Origin: an uncultured Helicobacter sp.
GTDB lineage: Bacteria; Campylobacterota; Campylobacteria; Campylobacterales; Helicobacteraceae
Direction of reading: 5' to 3'
DNA length: 64,000 nucleotides
NCBI RefSeq assembly: GCF_947367035.1
Contig: NZ_CANBCA010000001.1
Span: 1-64,000, forward strand
Each line of letters opens with the position of its first letter. The first letter of the stretch is position 1. A program made the translations under genes and the position numbers. Below the pieces are notes generated by a model, which saw only the letters and a program-made list of their open reading frames with translations, was not told the DNA's origin and ran no database searches. Shown piece by piece: positions 54,607-62,997 of the stretch.

Positions 54607-55826
54607 TGCAAAATGCTCAAATTATTGCTAGAGAAGCGTTAAAAGAATTGTTAAAGGAAGGCAAAGAGCCAACCCCAGAGTTTTATGCAGAGGCTTTCTA
54701 TGCACAGGCAAAAAAAATAGGTGTCAATGTGGGCGAGGTAGATTTTAGTATAGAAAAAATCCTTGAAATGCTAGATAAAGAAATTAAAGAAAGCTTATTT
54801 AATCGTAAATTTAAGAATAAAAATGAATTGATTGCTGCTTTAGTTCATTCTATCAATCACCTTTTTTTCTACAAAAGAAACTTTTCTACCCAATTAGAGA
54901 TTGTAAAATTGCTTTTACGCTTACTTGCAACCCACCCTCATAAAGAAATCAGTATGCTTGCTAAGGGGCAATTATTAGAAATTGATAAGTTGAATGCCAA
55001 ATCTATACAAATGTGGCGTGAGCGTTGGGCAGAACAGATAAAAGGAATCACAGAATTAGATTTCATAGATTTAGCGAAAGGGTTAGAGATTTTGAGTGGT
55101 TTTAAGATTTCAAGTTCGTCTTTTTGTCAGTGGCAACAAGAAGCACGTAATATATTAAAAACTAAATCTAGTAAAGAAGTAAAGATTAATCTTCTGAATA
55201 AGTTAGAAAGTATTTTAAAAGAGCAATTTACTAAAATAACGCAAGATACAAAAGAATCTCCACAAGTCAATCCATCTAAAGCGACCCATAAGCCTAAACC
55301 TAAAGTTTCCGCACCTTTGAAATACCATCAAGCCTCTTCTTTGCCCATTGATGCGATGACAACACTTGTAAGTCGGCAAGGTATGGAAGAGGTGTTAGAG
55401 TTTGCAGAATTGCAATTTCAAAATCATCATAAAAACTATTCTGTCATTGTTTTTGGAATCTCTGCCTATGATAAAATCAAAGGACACTTTGGATTAGAAG
55501 CGGCTAAAAGAGTATTAGCGACTTTAGGGCGATTACTTAAGCAATATAGCAATGAAAGTGATTTGATTGCATATTACAGCGAAGAGGAGTTTTTGGCTTG
55601 TTTATTAGAACGCGAAAGAGAAGAAGCCATACAATTTATTCGCAACTTAGATTCTATTGTTAGTCAAAGTATTTTTATGTTTCAGCAAACACGTATTAAT
55701 ATTTCTCTAAGCGCACAAGTTTCCCATAGAGTAGAGTCTGAAAGTTTAGAAAATATGCTCAAGGTTAGTTTAGAGGAATTTAGCAAGCACAAAGACTCCA
55801 AAGGAATTATTAATTATGAATCTTAA
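54606..55826 (+). CDS. Protein with a degenerate GGDEF domain (406 aa)
   Basis: A helical N-terminal half (1-200) of unknown type, a Pro/Lys linker (about 215-240), then a GGDEF-like domain: LPIDAMTTLVSRQGMEEVLE, VIVFGISAYDKIKGHFGLEA, and YYSEEEF at the place of GGDEF. The two glycines of the active site are lost, so it is unlikely to make c-di-GMP; it may be a scaffold or nucleotide sensor. No membrane helix. Coupled to lptE (TAATG) and to folC (11-base overlap). Confidence 0.7.
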   Translation: MQNAQIIAREALKELLKEGKEPTPEFYAEAFYAQAKKIGVNVGEVDFSIEKILEMLDKEIKESLFNRKFKNKNELIAALVHSINHLFFYKRNFSTQLEIVKLLLRLLATHPHKEISMLAKGQLLEIDKLNAKSIQMWRERWAEQIKGITELDFIDLAKGLEILSGFKISSSSFCQWQQEARNILKTKSSKEVKINLLNKLESILKEQFTKITQDTKESPQVNPSKATHKPKPKVSAPLKYHQASSLPIDAMTTLVSRQGMEEVLEFAELQFQNHHKNYSVIVFGISAYDKIKGHFGLEAAKRVLATLGRLLKQYSNESDLIAYYSEEEFLACLLEREREEAIQFIRNLDSIVSQSIFMFQQTRINISLSAQVSHRVESESLENMLKVSLEEFSKHKDSKGIINYES

Positions 55827-57078
55827 TATGCATAATGAAACACAATTAGAACGATTTTTAGATGAAAAAGGGTTAGAGTATATGCCTTTTGACCCTATGC
55901 GCGCACCAAAGATTTTCAAACAATTAAAGATTCCGCATTCTTCTACACAAAAAATTATTCAAATCATTGGCACAAATGGTAAAGGAAGTACAGGGAGATT
56001 TCTAAGTTTAATGCTCTATAAGTTGGGTATTAAGGTTGGGCATTTTAGTTCCCCTCATTTACTTTGTCTTAGTGAGCGTTTTTGGAAAAATGGTGCAAAT
56101 CTTTCAAGAGAGGCTTTAAACGAGGCTTTTTTGGCTTTAGATTCTATTGCAGAATCGCAACTAGAGCAAGCAAGTTATTTTGAGGTTTTAACTTTTTTAG
56201 CTTTTAGCGTCTTTAGTGATTGTGAAGTTTTGGTTCTTGAAGCAGGGCTTGGGGGGGAATTTGACTCTACAACAACTTGCGTGCAAGCAGAATTATCACT
56301 TTTTACTAGCATTGGTTTAGACCATCAAGAGTTTTTGGGAGATACTTTAGAACAAATTGCAACCACTAAATTGAATGCTATGTCAAAAAGAGCCATTTTA
56401 GGATTTCAAAGTGATAAAGATGTGGATAAAATAGTAAGAATTGCTAAAGAAATTGCTAAAGAAAAAAATACGCAATTAAAGATTTTAGAGGAGATTCCAT
56501 TTCAAATTACCCAATTTATAAAAATGAAAAATTATCCAAATTATCAAGCACAGAATCTAGCCTTAGCTTATAATGGCTTGTTGGTTTTAAAAGAAATTTT
56601 AGAAAAAGAACAAGAATCACTCCATAAGATTTTAAAAGAGTTTTCATTAAATTCTTTATTGGAATCCTTACCTCCATTAGATTTACAAGGGCGTATGCAA
56701 AGATTATCATCAAATATTTATTTAGATGTTGCACATAATGTCAATGCTGCACAAGTCCTTGTAAAACAACTAAAAAATGAGGATTTTAGTCAAAATAAAT
56801 GTGTTTTAGTCTATAATTCCTACTCTGATAAAAATCCTCGTGCAGTGTTATCGATATTCTTACCTATTATTAAGCGTGTAGAGATATTAGAAATTAGCAA
56901 CGCACGTATTATGGAAAAGGCACAATTAGAACAAATTTTACAGGAGTTAAACATAGAATTTAAAGACTTTAAGAGGGTTAATCCACAAGAAAATTATTTA
57001 GTATGTGGTAGCTTTAGTGTTGTAGCAGAGTTTTTAACACATTTTTTAGATAACAAAATTATTTGGATAGGAAAATAA
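55816..57078 (+). CDS. folC: Folylpolyglutamate/dihydrofolate synthase FolC
   Basis: 420 residues, Mur-ligase fold: IQIIGTNGKGSTGRFLSLML is the P-loop, VGHFSSPHLLCLSERF, LGGEFDSTTTCVQAELSLF and a late YLDVAHNVNAAQVLV. Adds glutamates to folate. The ATG at 55816 has AAGGAA ten bases upstream; ATG 55828 is the alternative. A G7 run (56251-56257) codes GLGGEF. Confidence 0.92.
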   Translation: MNLNMHNETQLERFLDEKGLEYMPFDPMRAPKIFKQLKIPHSSTQKIIQIIGTNGKGSTGRFLSLMLYKLGIKVGHFSSPHLLCLSERFWKNGANLSREALNEAFLALDSIAESQLEQASYFEVLTFLAFSVFSDCEVLVLEAGLGGEFDSTTTCVQAELSLFTSIGLDHQEFLGDTLEQIATTKLNAMSKRAILGFQSDKDVDKIVRIAKEIAKEKNTQLKILEEIPFQITQFIKMKNYPNYQAQNLALAYNGLLVLKEILEKEQESLHKILKEFSLNSLLESLPPLDLQGRMQRLSSNIYLDVAHNVNAAQVLVKQLKNEDFSQNKCVLVYNSYSDKNPRAVLSIFLPIIKRVEILEISNARIMEKAQLEQILQELNIEFKDFKRVNPQENYLVCGSFSVVAEFLTHFLDNKIIWIGK

Positions 57079-57080
57079 GT

Positions 57081-58016
57081 GTGAAGAATCGCTTTGTAGT
57101 TACTATCACAGATGTGAATGGTTCTAAACAATACAATATTCATCAATATATGAAGCAAATTGTTTTATATGTGATTTTATTAATTGTAGTGATATTTTTC
57201 TTTAGTTTTATTTCCATTAAATTACTTCTAAAAGAAGTAAAGCAGATTGAAACAAAACGAGATTTAATGCAGCAGGAATATCTAAAAATTAATGAAAAAA
57301 ATGAGCAATTACGTGCTTTGGTAGATGAAAAAACAGAAGAGTTGGTTAAAGTCTCTGATAGAATTGAAGATTTAGAAGGTATTGTGGGTTTAAGCGACCA
57401 AACGATTGATACGCCACAGGATTTTAGCCTGATTGAGCGAGTTGATTTGGCGAGGATAACAGGAGCACAAAAGGCATTCGTGATGCAATTAATCCCAAAT
57501 GGCGCTCCATTACGAGGAAATTATCGTGTAACTTCAGAGTGGGGAACGCGTGTAAATCCTGTATTGCGTCGCACACAGCCACATAATGGTATGGATTTTG
57601 GCGTTCCAAGTGGCACACCTATTTATGCGCCTGCAGATGGTGTAGCTGATTTTAGCAATAGTGGTTATAATGGTGGCTATGGAATTATGGTAAAATTAGA
57701 ACATTCTTTTGGATTCAAGACATTTTATGCTCATTTGAGTAAAATTGTTGTGAATAAAGGAGATTTCGTGCGACGTGGGCAACTCATCGCATATTCTGGC
57801 AATAGTGGCAGAAGCACTGGACCTCATTTGCATTATGAGATTCGTTATTTGGGTCGCGACCTTAATCCCCGATCATTTATGGAATGGACGATGAGGGATT
57901 ATACGCAAATTTTTGAAAAGGAGAAAAACATAAAATGGCAATCTTTGCTAACAATGATAAACAGCTTAGCGGAAATTCAGGAAACACCAGTATTATTGCG
58001 CAAGGAACAAAAATAA
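57081..58016 (+). CDS. M23 (LytM) peptidoglycan endopeptidase, Csd1/Csd2/Pgp3-like
   Basis: 311 residues from GTG 57081 (AGGAAA upstream; an earlier TTG is inside folC). A membrane helix (about 27-47), a coiled coil (50-110) and a C-terminal M23 domain: HNGMDFG (His, Asp ligands), then GPHLHYEIR (HxH). It probably cuts peptide cross-links and sets cell curvature; the homologues in H. pylori (csd1, csd2) and C. jejuni (pgp3) lie at the same place beside ccmA. Here only one M23 gene is present. Overlaps ccmA by 82 bases. Confidence 0.88.
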   Translation: MKNRFVVTITDVNGSKQYNIHQYMKQIVLYVILLIVVIFFFSFISIKLLLKEVKQIETKRDLMQQEYLKINEKNEQLRALVDEKTEELVKVSDRIEDLEGIVGLSDQTIDTPQDFSLIERVDLARITGAQKAFVMQLIPNGAPLRGNYRVTSEWGTRVNPVLRRTQPHNGMDFGVPSGTPIYAPADGVADFSNSGYNGGYGIMVKLEHSFGFKTFYAHLSKIVVNKGDFVRRGQLIAYSGNSGRSTGPHLHYEIRYLGRDLNPRSFMEWTMRDYTQIFEKEKNIKWQSLLTMINSLAEIQETPVLLRKEQK

Positions 58017-58399
58017 AGGGTGATGTAGTCAGTGAGTGTAATTTGCATATTGATGGAAGTTTAGAGGGTAATATTGTAGCGAAAACTAATGTTGCAATTG
58101 GAAAAAATGGTAGTGTCAATGGTAAAATAAATTCTGAACACTTAGTAGTTAGTGGAAAGTTAATGGGGGATTGTGAGTGTAATATCGTAGAGATTCTACC
58201 ACAAGGAAGAATTGATGGGAGCATCACTGCAAGAGAGTTGATTATTGAGAAAACAGGAGAATTTGTTGGACAAAGTGTTGTGCATAGAAATAATGAATAC
58301 ACGAATGGATTTGATAAAGTCAGCAAAATGAATTTAGAGAAATCAAAGGTTACCCCATTTGGCTTGAAGAAATCAGAGGATGGCGGTGATTCAAAGTAG
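57935..58399 (+). CDS. ccmA: Bactofilin CcmA, cell-shape protein
   Basis: 154 residues. A bactofilin beta-helix: IIAQGTKIKGDVVSECNLHI, DGSLEGNIVAKTNVAIGKNG, HLVVSGKLMGDCECNIVEIL, each repeat about 15-20 residues. Short polar tails on both sides. Forms polymers that organise the M23 peptidase and set helical shape in H. pylori. AAGGAGA before ATG 57935, lying within the end of the M23 gene. Confidence 0.9.
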   Translation: MAIFANNDKQLSGNSGNTSIIAQGTKIKGDVVSECNLHIDGSLEGNIVAKTNVAIGKNGSVNGKINSEHLVVSGKLMGDCECNIVEILPQGRIDGSITARELIIEKTGEFVGQSVVHRNNEYTNGFDKVSKMNLEKSKVTPFGLKKSEDGGDSK

Positions 58400-61300
58400 C
58401 GTTTATGCTTATTTAAAAGAATATAAAAGAGAGTTTAATTCCCATTTTAAAAATGGTTTAATTATCGTAAGTGAAGATAAACAGAGCGCACTAAGTGCGT
58501 GTGATGTTGCGCAATTTTTGGGATTTGATACATTTGTGTTACCGGATTTTCGTGCAGTTTTTGGTGAGGATTTGCGTAGCTTTCAAGAAGAATTAAGCGA
58601 AATTTTTACTATACTTAGAAAATTTTATGCTTCTAAAGGTGCAAAAATCCTTTTTAGTCCTCTTTCTACCTTACTTCATTCTTTGCCTAATGCAGAATCT
58701 CTACAAGGTGTTTCTTTGCAAATTGGTGCTACTTTTGAATTGAAAGAATTTAAAGAAACCCTGTTTTATTTAGGATATGAGTTTGTAGATTTAGTAGAGC
58801 TAAGTGGAGAAGTCTCTATTAGAGGAGATATTATTGATATTTTTGCCACACAACCTTATCGTATCACACTTTTTGGTGAGGAGGTGGAGAGTATTCGTAT
58901 TTTTGATATTCAAAGTCAGCTTTGTGTCAAAGAAGAGTTACAATCTCTTGAGATTCCACCCGCATTTTTTAATTTAAATGCAAAATCCTATGCTATCTTA
59001 CACGAAACAATTTCAGAGAATCAACCTTTAATTTTAGATGATATTTCTAATAATAGCTTGGCAAGTTTTGGATTTTGGTATTTAGATAGAATTAATGCTT
59101 CACAAGATTTTTTGCAAACTTATCCTTTTATATTGTTGCCGAATGTGAAGGAATTGGCAAAGGAAGTTTTAGGGTTTAGAGAGCATAATGAGCAAAGTTT
59201 GCAAAGAATCTTAAACGGAAATGTAATTGATAGAAGTGAAGAATATCAAGATTTTGAATACAATTTTAATAGTTTAAAAAACTTTTTGGAATTTCATAAA
59301 AATAAACAAATCACAATCATTGCCAAGACAGAAGCACAAGTGCGACGAGCAGAGATTTCTTTAAATGATATGCAATTTAAATTTGTATTAGGTTTAGAGG
59401 TTTCGTTGAATATTTTAGGTAGAGATGAACTTATTTTGTCCCTTAATACACCCCAAAAGCGAAAAAAATCTACAAAGGTTAAAATTTTATTAGACGAATT
59501 AAATGTGGGGGATTATGTTGTGCATTGTGATTATGGAATCGCAATTTTTAATGGAATCGTGCAAACTAATATTTTTGGGGGAGTGCGTGATTTTATTGAG
59601 TTACAATATCTTGGGGAAGATAAATTGCTTTTGCCGGTTGAAAACTTAGATAGAATTGACCGCTATATTGCTAATAGTGGCGGGATTCCGTTACTAGACC
59701 GCTTAGGCAAAGGCTCTTTTGCAAAACTCAAAGAAAAAGTCAGGGAAAAACTTTTTGTAATTGCTAATGCAATTATCGCATTAGCCGCAAAACGTGAATT
59801 GTTAGATGGAGTGATTTTTGATGTAACAAAGGAGGAGATTTTAATTTTTCAAAATCAAAGTGGGTTTTATTATACACAAGACCAACAACAAGCTATTGCA
59901 GAGATTTTTAAAGATTTAAGTTGTGGCCGTGTAATGGATAGATTACTTAGTGGAGATGTAGGATTTGGTAAGACAGAAGTAGCAATGAATGCGATGTTTG
60001 TAGCATTTTTAAATGGTTACCAATCTGCAATGATTGCTCCGACTACTTTGTTAGCTTATCAGCATTTTAACACTTTAAAAGAACGTTTTGCCTCTTTTGG
60101 ATTGAAATTAGCACGTTTAGACCGCTATATAAGTGCGAAAGAAAAAAAGGTAATTTTAGCAAATCTCAAAAATGGTAGTTTAAATGTAATCGTTGGCACA
60201 CACGCACTTTTAAATGTAGAGTTTAAAAACTTGGCTCTTATGATTGTAGATGAGGAGCATAAATTTGGCGTGAAGCAAAAGGAGAGGATTAAGGATTTAA
60301 GCCAAAATATTCATTTGCTTTCGATGTCAGCAACCCCGATTCCAAGAACGCTTAATATGGCACTTTCTCGTATTAAGGGTTTAAGTGAATTAAAAATTCC
60401 TCCTAGTGAGCGATTGCCCACGCGCACTTTTGTTAAAACTTATGATGAAACTTTATTGAAAGAAGTCATATTGCGTGAGGTTCGTAGAGGTGGGCAGGTA
60501 TTTTATATCCATAACAATATTGTTTCCATTCAACAAAAAAAGAAAGAAATTTTAAACTTATTGCCACAATTAAAGATAGCGATTTTGCATTCACAAATTC
60601 CTTCACAAGAAGCAGAAGATATTATAATGGACTTTGCAAAAGGTGCTTATCATCTCTTGCTTTGCACAAGTATTGTAGAATCAGGAATTCACCTGCCCAA
60701 TGCCAACACAATTTTAGTAAGTAATGCAGATTGTTTTGGAATTGCAGATTTGCATCAATTACGAGGACGTGTAGGGAGAGGCAATAAAGAAGGATTTTGT
60801 TATCTTTTGATAGAGGATTTCAATGTTATCACAAAAGATGCAAAAAAACGTCTTTTAGCATTAGAAAAAAATTCTTTTCTAGGGAGTGGAGGAGCACTTG
60901 CTTATCACGATTTAGAGATTCGTGGTGGAGGAAATCTAGTTGGTGAGGCGCAAAGCGGACATATTAAGAATATAGGTTATTCCTTATATCTGCGGCTTCT
61001 TGAAGAAGCTATATTTACTTTAAGTGGAGATGTGCAACAGAAGCGGAATAATGTAGATGTGAAGCTTAGTGTTACAGCATTTTTAAATCCTGAATTAATA
61101 GAATCTGAACGTTTGCGTTTAGAGATTTATCGGAGACTTTCTAAGTGTGAAGAAGAAAATGCAGTTTTTTTGATTGAGGGAGAGATTGAAGAAAGGTTTG
61201 GACGCTTAGACCTTTATACAAAACAATTTTTAGAACTAATTCGTATTAAAATTATCGCAAGAAATTATGGAATCGCAAGTATTTTGAATTATCAGCAAAA

Positions 61301-61436
61301 CATTTCTTTTGTGGATTTGGAGGGTGAAAAATTAACTATCAAAGCAATAAGTAAAGATGAAGAGGATTTATTGAAAGCTGTTTTTGAGCATTTAGGAAAT
61401 TTAAAATTACAAAAATCACAAAATAAAAGTGGATAG
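58380..61436 (+). CDS. mfd: Transcription-repair coupling factor Mfd
   Basis: 1018 residues. RNA-polymerase-binding region (VGDYVVHCDYGIAIFNGIVQ), helicase motif I LSGDVGFGKTEVAMNAMFV, DEEH (IVDEEHKFGVKQKER), LLSMSATPIPRTLNMAL, QLRGRVGRGNKEGFCYLL and a C-terminal TRCF domain. Removes stalled polymerase and recruits UvrA. Overlaps ccmA by 20 bases, so it is in the same operon. Confidence 0.96.
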   Translation: MAVIQSSVYAYLKEYKREFNSHFKNGLIIVSEDKQSALSACDVAQFLGFDTFVLPDFRAVFGEDLRSFQEELSEIFTILRKFYASKGAKILFSPLSTLLHSLPNAESLQGVSLQIGATFELKEFKETLFYLGYEFVDLVELSGEVSIRGDIIDIFATQPYRITLFGEEVESIRIFDIQSQLCVKEELQSLEIPPAFFNLNAKSYAILHETISENQPLILDDISNNSLASFGFWYLDRINASQDFLQTYPFILLPNVKELAKEVLGFREHNEQSLQRILNGNVIDRSEEYQDFEYNFNSLKNFLEFHKNKQITIIAKTEAQVRRAEISLNDMQFKFVLGLEVSLNILGRDELILSLNTPQKRKKSTKVKILLDELNVGDYVVHCDYGIAIFNGIVQTNIFGGVRDFIELQYLGEDKLLLPVENLDRIDRYIANSGGIPLLDRLGKGSFAKLKEKVREKLFVIANAIIALAAKRELLDGVIFDVTKEEILIFQNQSGFYYTQDQQQAIAEIFKDLSCGRVMDRLLSGDVGFGKTEVAMNAMFVAFLNGYQSAMIAPTTLLAYQHFNTLKERFASFGLKLARLDRYISAKEKKVILANLKNGSLNVIVGTHALLNVEFKNLALMIVDEEHKFGVKQKERIKDLSQNIHLLSMSATPIPRTLNMALSRIKGLSELKIPPSERLPTRTFVKTYDETLLKEVILREVRRGGQVFYIHNNIVSIQQKKKEILNLLPQLKIAILHSQIPSQEAEDIIMDFAKGAYHLLLCTSIVESGIHLPNANTILVSNADCFGIADLHQLRGRVGRGNKEGFCYLLIEDFNVITKDAKKRLLALEKNSFLGSGGALAYHDLEIRGGGNLVGEAQSGHIKNIGYSLYLRLLEEAIFTLSGDVQQKRNNVDVKLSVTAFLNPELIESERLRLEIYRRLSKCEEENAVFLIEGEIEERFGRLDLYTKQFLELIRIKIIARNYGIASILNYQQNISFVDLEGEKLTIKAISKDEEDLLKAVFEHLGNLKLQKSQNKSG

Positions 61437-61451
61437 ATTCAAGGAAAGCTA

Positions 61452-62276
61452 ATGCGTATTGGAATGATTGGGGATATTGTAGGTAAAATTGGCAGACAAC
61501 AAGTGGGGTATTATTTGCGCCAAGCAAGGGAAGATTATAGTTTAGATTTCATAATGGCAAATGGGGAAAATGCAAGTCACGGGTTTGGACTTAGCGTGGC
61601 TTGTATGCAAGAACTACAAGAAATGGGTATAGATGTTTTTACAGGGGGAAACCATATTTGGGACAAGAAAGATATTTTACCTTTTTTAGCACTTGAAAAT
61701 TCTAATGTTTTGCGTCCGCATAATTATCCACAAGGCGTAATAGGGAGTGGAATTTATCGTGGAAATATTAAAAATGAATCTTTTGCTATTCTCAATTTAA
61801 TGGGGCATTTTGGAATGCCACAATGCGATAACGCGTTTCTTTGTGCTAAAAAAACAATAGAATCATTACATCAAGAGGGTATTATAAATATTGTTTTAGA
61901 TTTTCACGCAGAAGCGACTAGCGAGAAACGCGCGATGTTTATGATGTTAAAGGGGCAAGTGAGTGTGATTTGTGGCACACATACACACGTAGGCACGGAC
62001 GATTTAGAAATTTTTAAAGGAACCTTTGGGGTCAGTGATATAGGAATGTGTGGTGCAAGAGAGAGTGTAATTGGAATGGAAGAAAAAGAATCCATTGAAC
62101 GTTTTTTAACTGGTTTGCCCAATCGTTTAAGTGTGCCAGAAAGAAATGGAATTCCAAGTATTTTTCAAATGATTGTATGCGAAATTATCCGAGGGAAGTG
62201 TATAGAAGGTTTCAAATTAAAAGCTATTGATAAGGGATTACTGCAAAAAACACTTGTAGCAGAGTTTGAAAAATAA
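61452..62276 (+). CDS. YmdB-like metallophosphoesterase
   Basis: 274 residues. GMIGDIVGKIGRQ (metal-binding Asp), NGENASHGFG, GGNHIWDKKD (His), VLDFHAEATSEKRAM and GTHTHVGTDD are the TIGR00282/YmdB motifs. Family members hydrolyse cyclic nucleotides (2',3'-cAMP) and influence RNA turnover. Start at 61452, with GGAAAG upstream, directly after mfd. Confidence 0.88.
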   Translation: MRIGMIGDIVGKIGRQQVGYYLRQAREDYSLDFIMANGENASHGFGLSVACMQELQEMGIDVFTGGNHIWDKKDILPFLALENSNVLRPHNYPQGVIGSGIYRGNIKNESFAILNLMGHFGMPQCDNAFLCAKKTIESLHQEGIINIVLDFHAEATSEKRAMFMMLKGQVSVICGTHTHVGTDDLEIFKGTFGVSDIGMCGARESVIGMEEKESIERFLTGLPNRLSVPERNGIPSIFQMIVCEIIRGKCIEGFKLKAIDKGLLQKTLVAEFEK

Positions 62277-62405
62277 CAAGTTTAAAAATACTTAGATTCT
62301 AAAGCTTTAAACCATTTATTGCATAATATAATAAATTAAGTCATCTTGTAGTAGAATTTAATTAGGTCAATTTTAATTGTTGCTATTGTGGAAGAGGAGT
62401 TATTG

Positions 62406-62987
62406 ATGTTACCAACTTGGAGTAAAGAAATTAGTGTGCATAACGAGAAGATTGATGAGCAGCATAAAAAGTTGTTTGAAATTGCAGGTCGTGCATATAT
62501 GATGACGGAAAAAAAATCAAGCAAAGAAGAGGTAATTGGGGTTTTGCGCGAATTGCTTGAATACACTAAGGAACATTTTAAAGATGAAGAGGCATATATG
62601 CAGTCCATTTCTTTTCCTCGTTTAGAAATGCATAGAGGAAGACACCAAGAAATCATCAGAGATATGATAAGTGCGGTAACACAAGTGCAAAATCTTAATA
62701 ATTTAAAAGATGAAATTGCAAAAATTGCAAAAAATTGGCTTTTGGAGCATATTATTAAAGAGGATATGCAAATAGAGAAATTCCGTAGAAACACTTGTCC
62801 CCTCCCACCTCAAAAGCCAATAGAGCCAAACATTGAAGAACAAAGATTAGATGAAAGAAAAAAAGAGTATATTTGTGGTTGCCCACAGAAGGTGCATTAT
62901 GTATCAGAAGAGGTTGATAAGAAAATTCGTGCAGGTGGAGTGTTTAATTGCAAAGTTTGCAAACAAGTCATTTTGCCAAAACAATGA
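62406..62987 (+). CDS. Bacteriohemerythrin with a cysteine-rich tail
   Basis: 193 residues. Di-iron ligands at His20, His57, Glu61, His76, His80, His115 and Asp120 match the hemerythrin pattern. It binds oxygen and may sense or carry it in this microaerophile. After the four-helix bundle a tail of about 65 residues has Cys131, CGC (157-159) and CKVC (182-185), possibly a metal or redox site. ATG 62406 with GAGGAG upstream; the in-frame GTG at 62388 is before that site. Confidence 0.88.
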   Translation: MLPTWSKEISVHNEKIDEQHKKLFEIAGRAYMMTEKKSSKEEVIGVLRELLEYTKEHFKDEEAYMQSISFPRLEMHRGRHQEIIRDMISAVTQVQNLNNLKDEIAKIAKNWLLEHIIKEDMQIEKFRRNTCPLPPQKPIEPNIEEQRLDERKKEYICGCPQKVHYVSEEVDKKIRAGGVFNCKVCKQVILPKQ

Positions 62988-62997
62988 GGGATAATTG

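Noticed and set aside
56251-56257. G7 run in folC as a phase switch
   Set aside because: Codes the conserved GLGGEFD motif of an essential-type enzyme; length is explained by the protein sequence.
62388-62405. GTG start of the hemerythrin gene at 62388
   Set aside because: The GAGGAG ribosome-binding site lies between it and ATG 62406, and the family starts at the latter.
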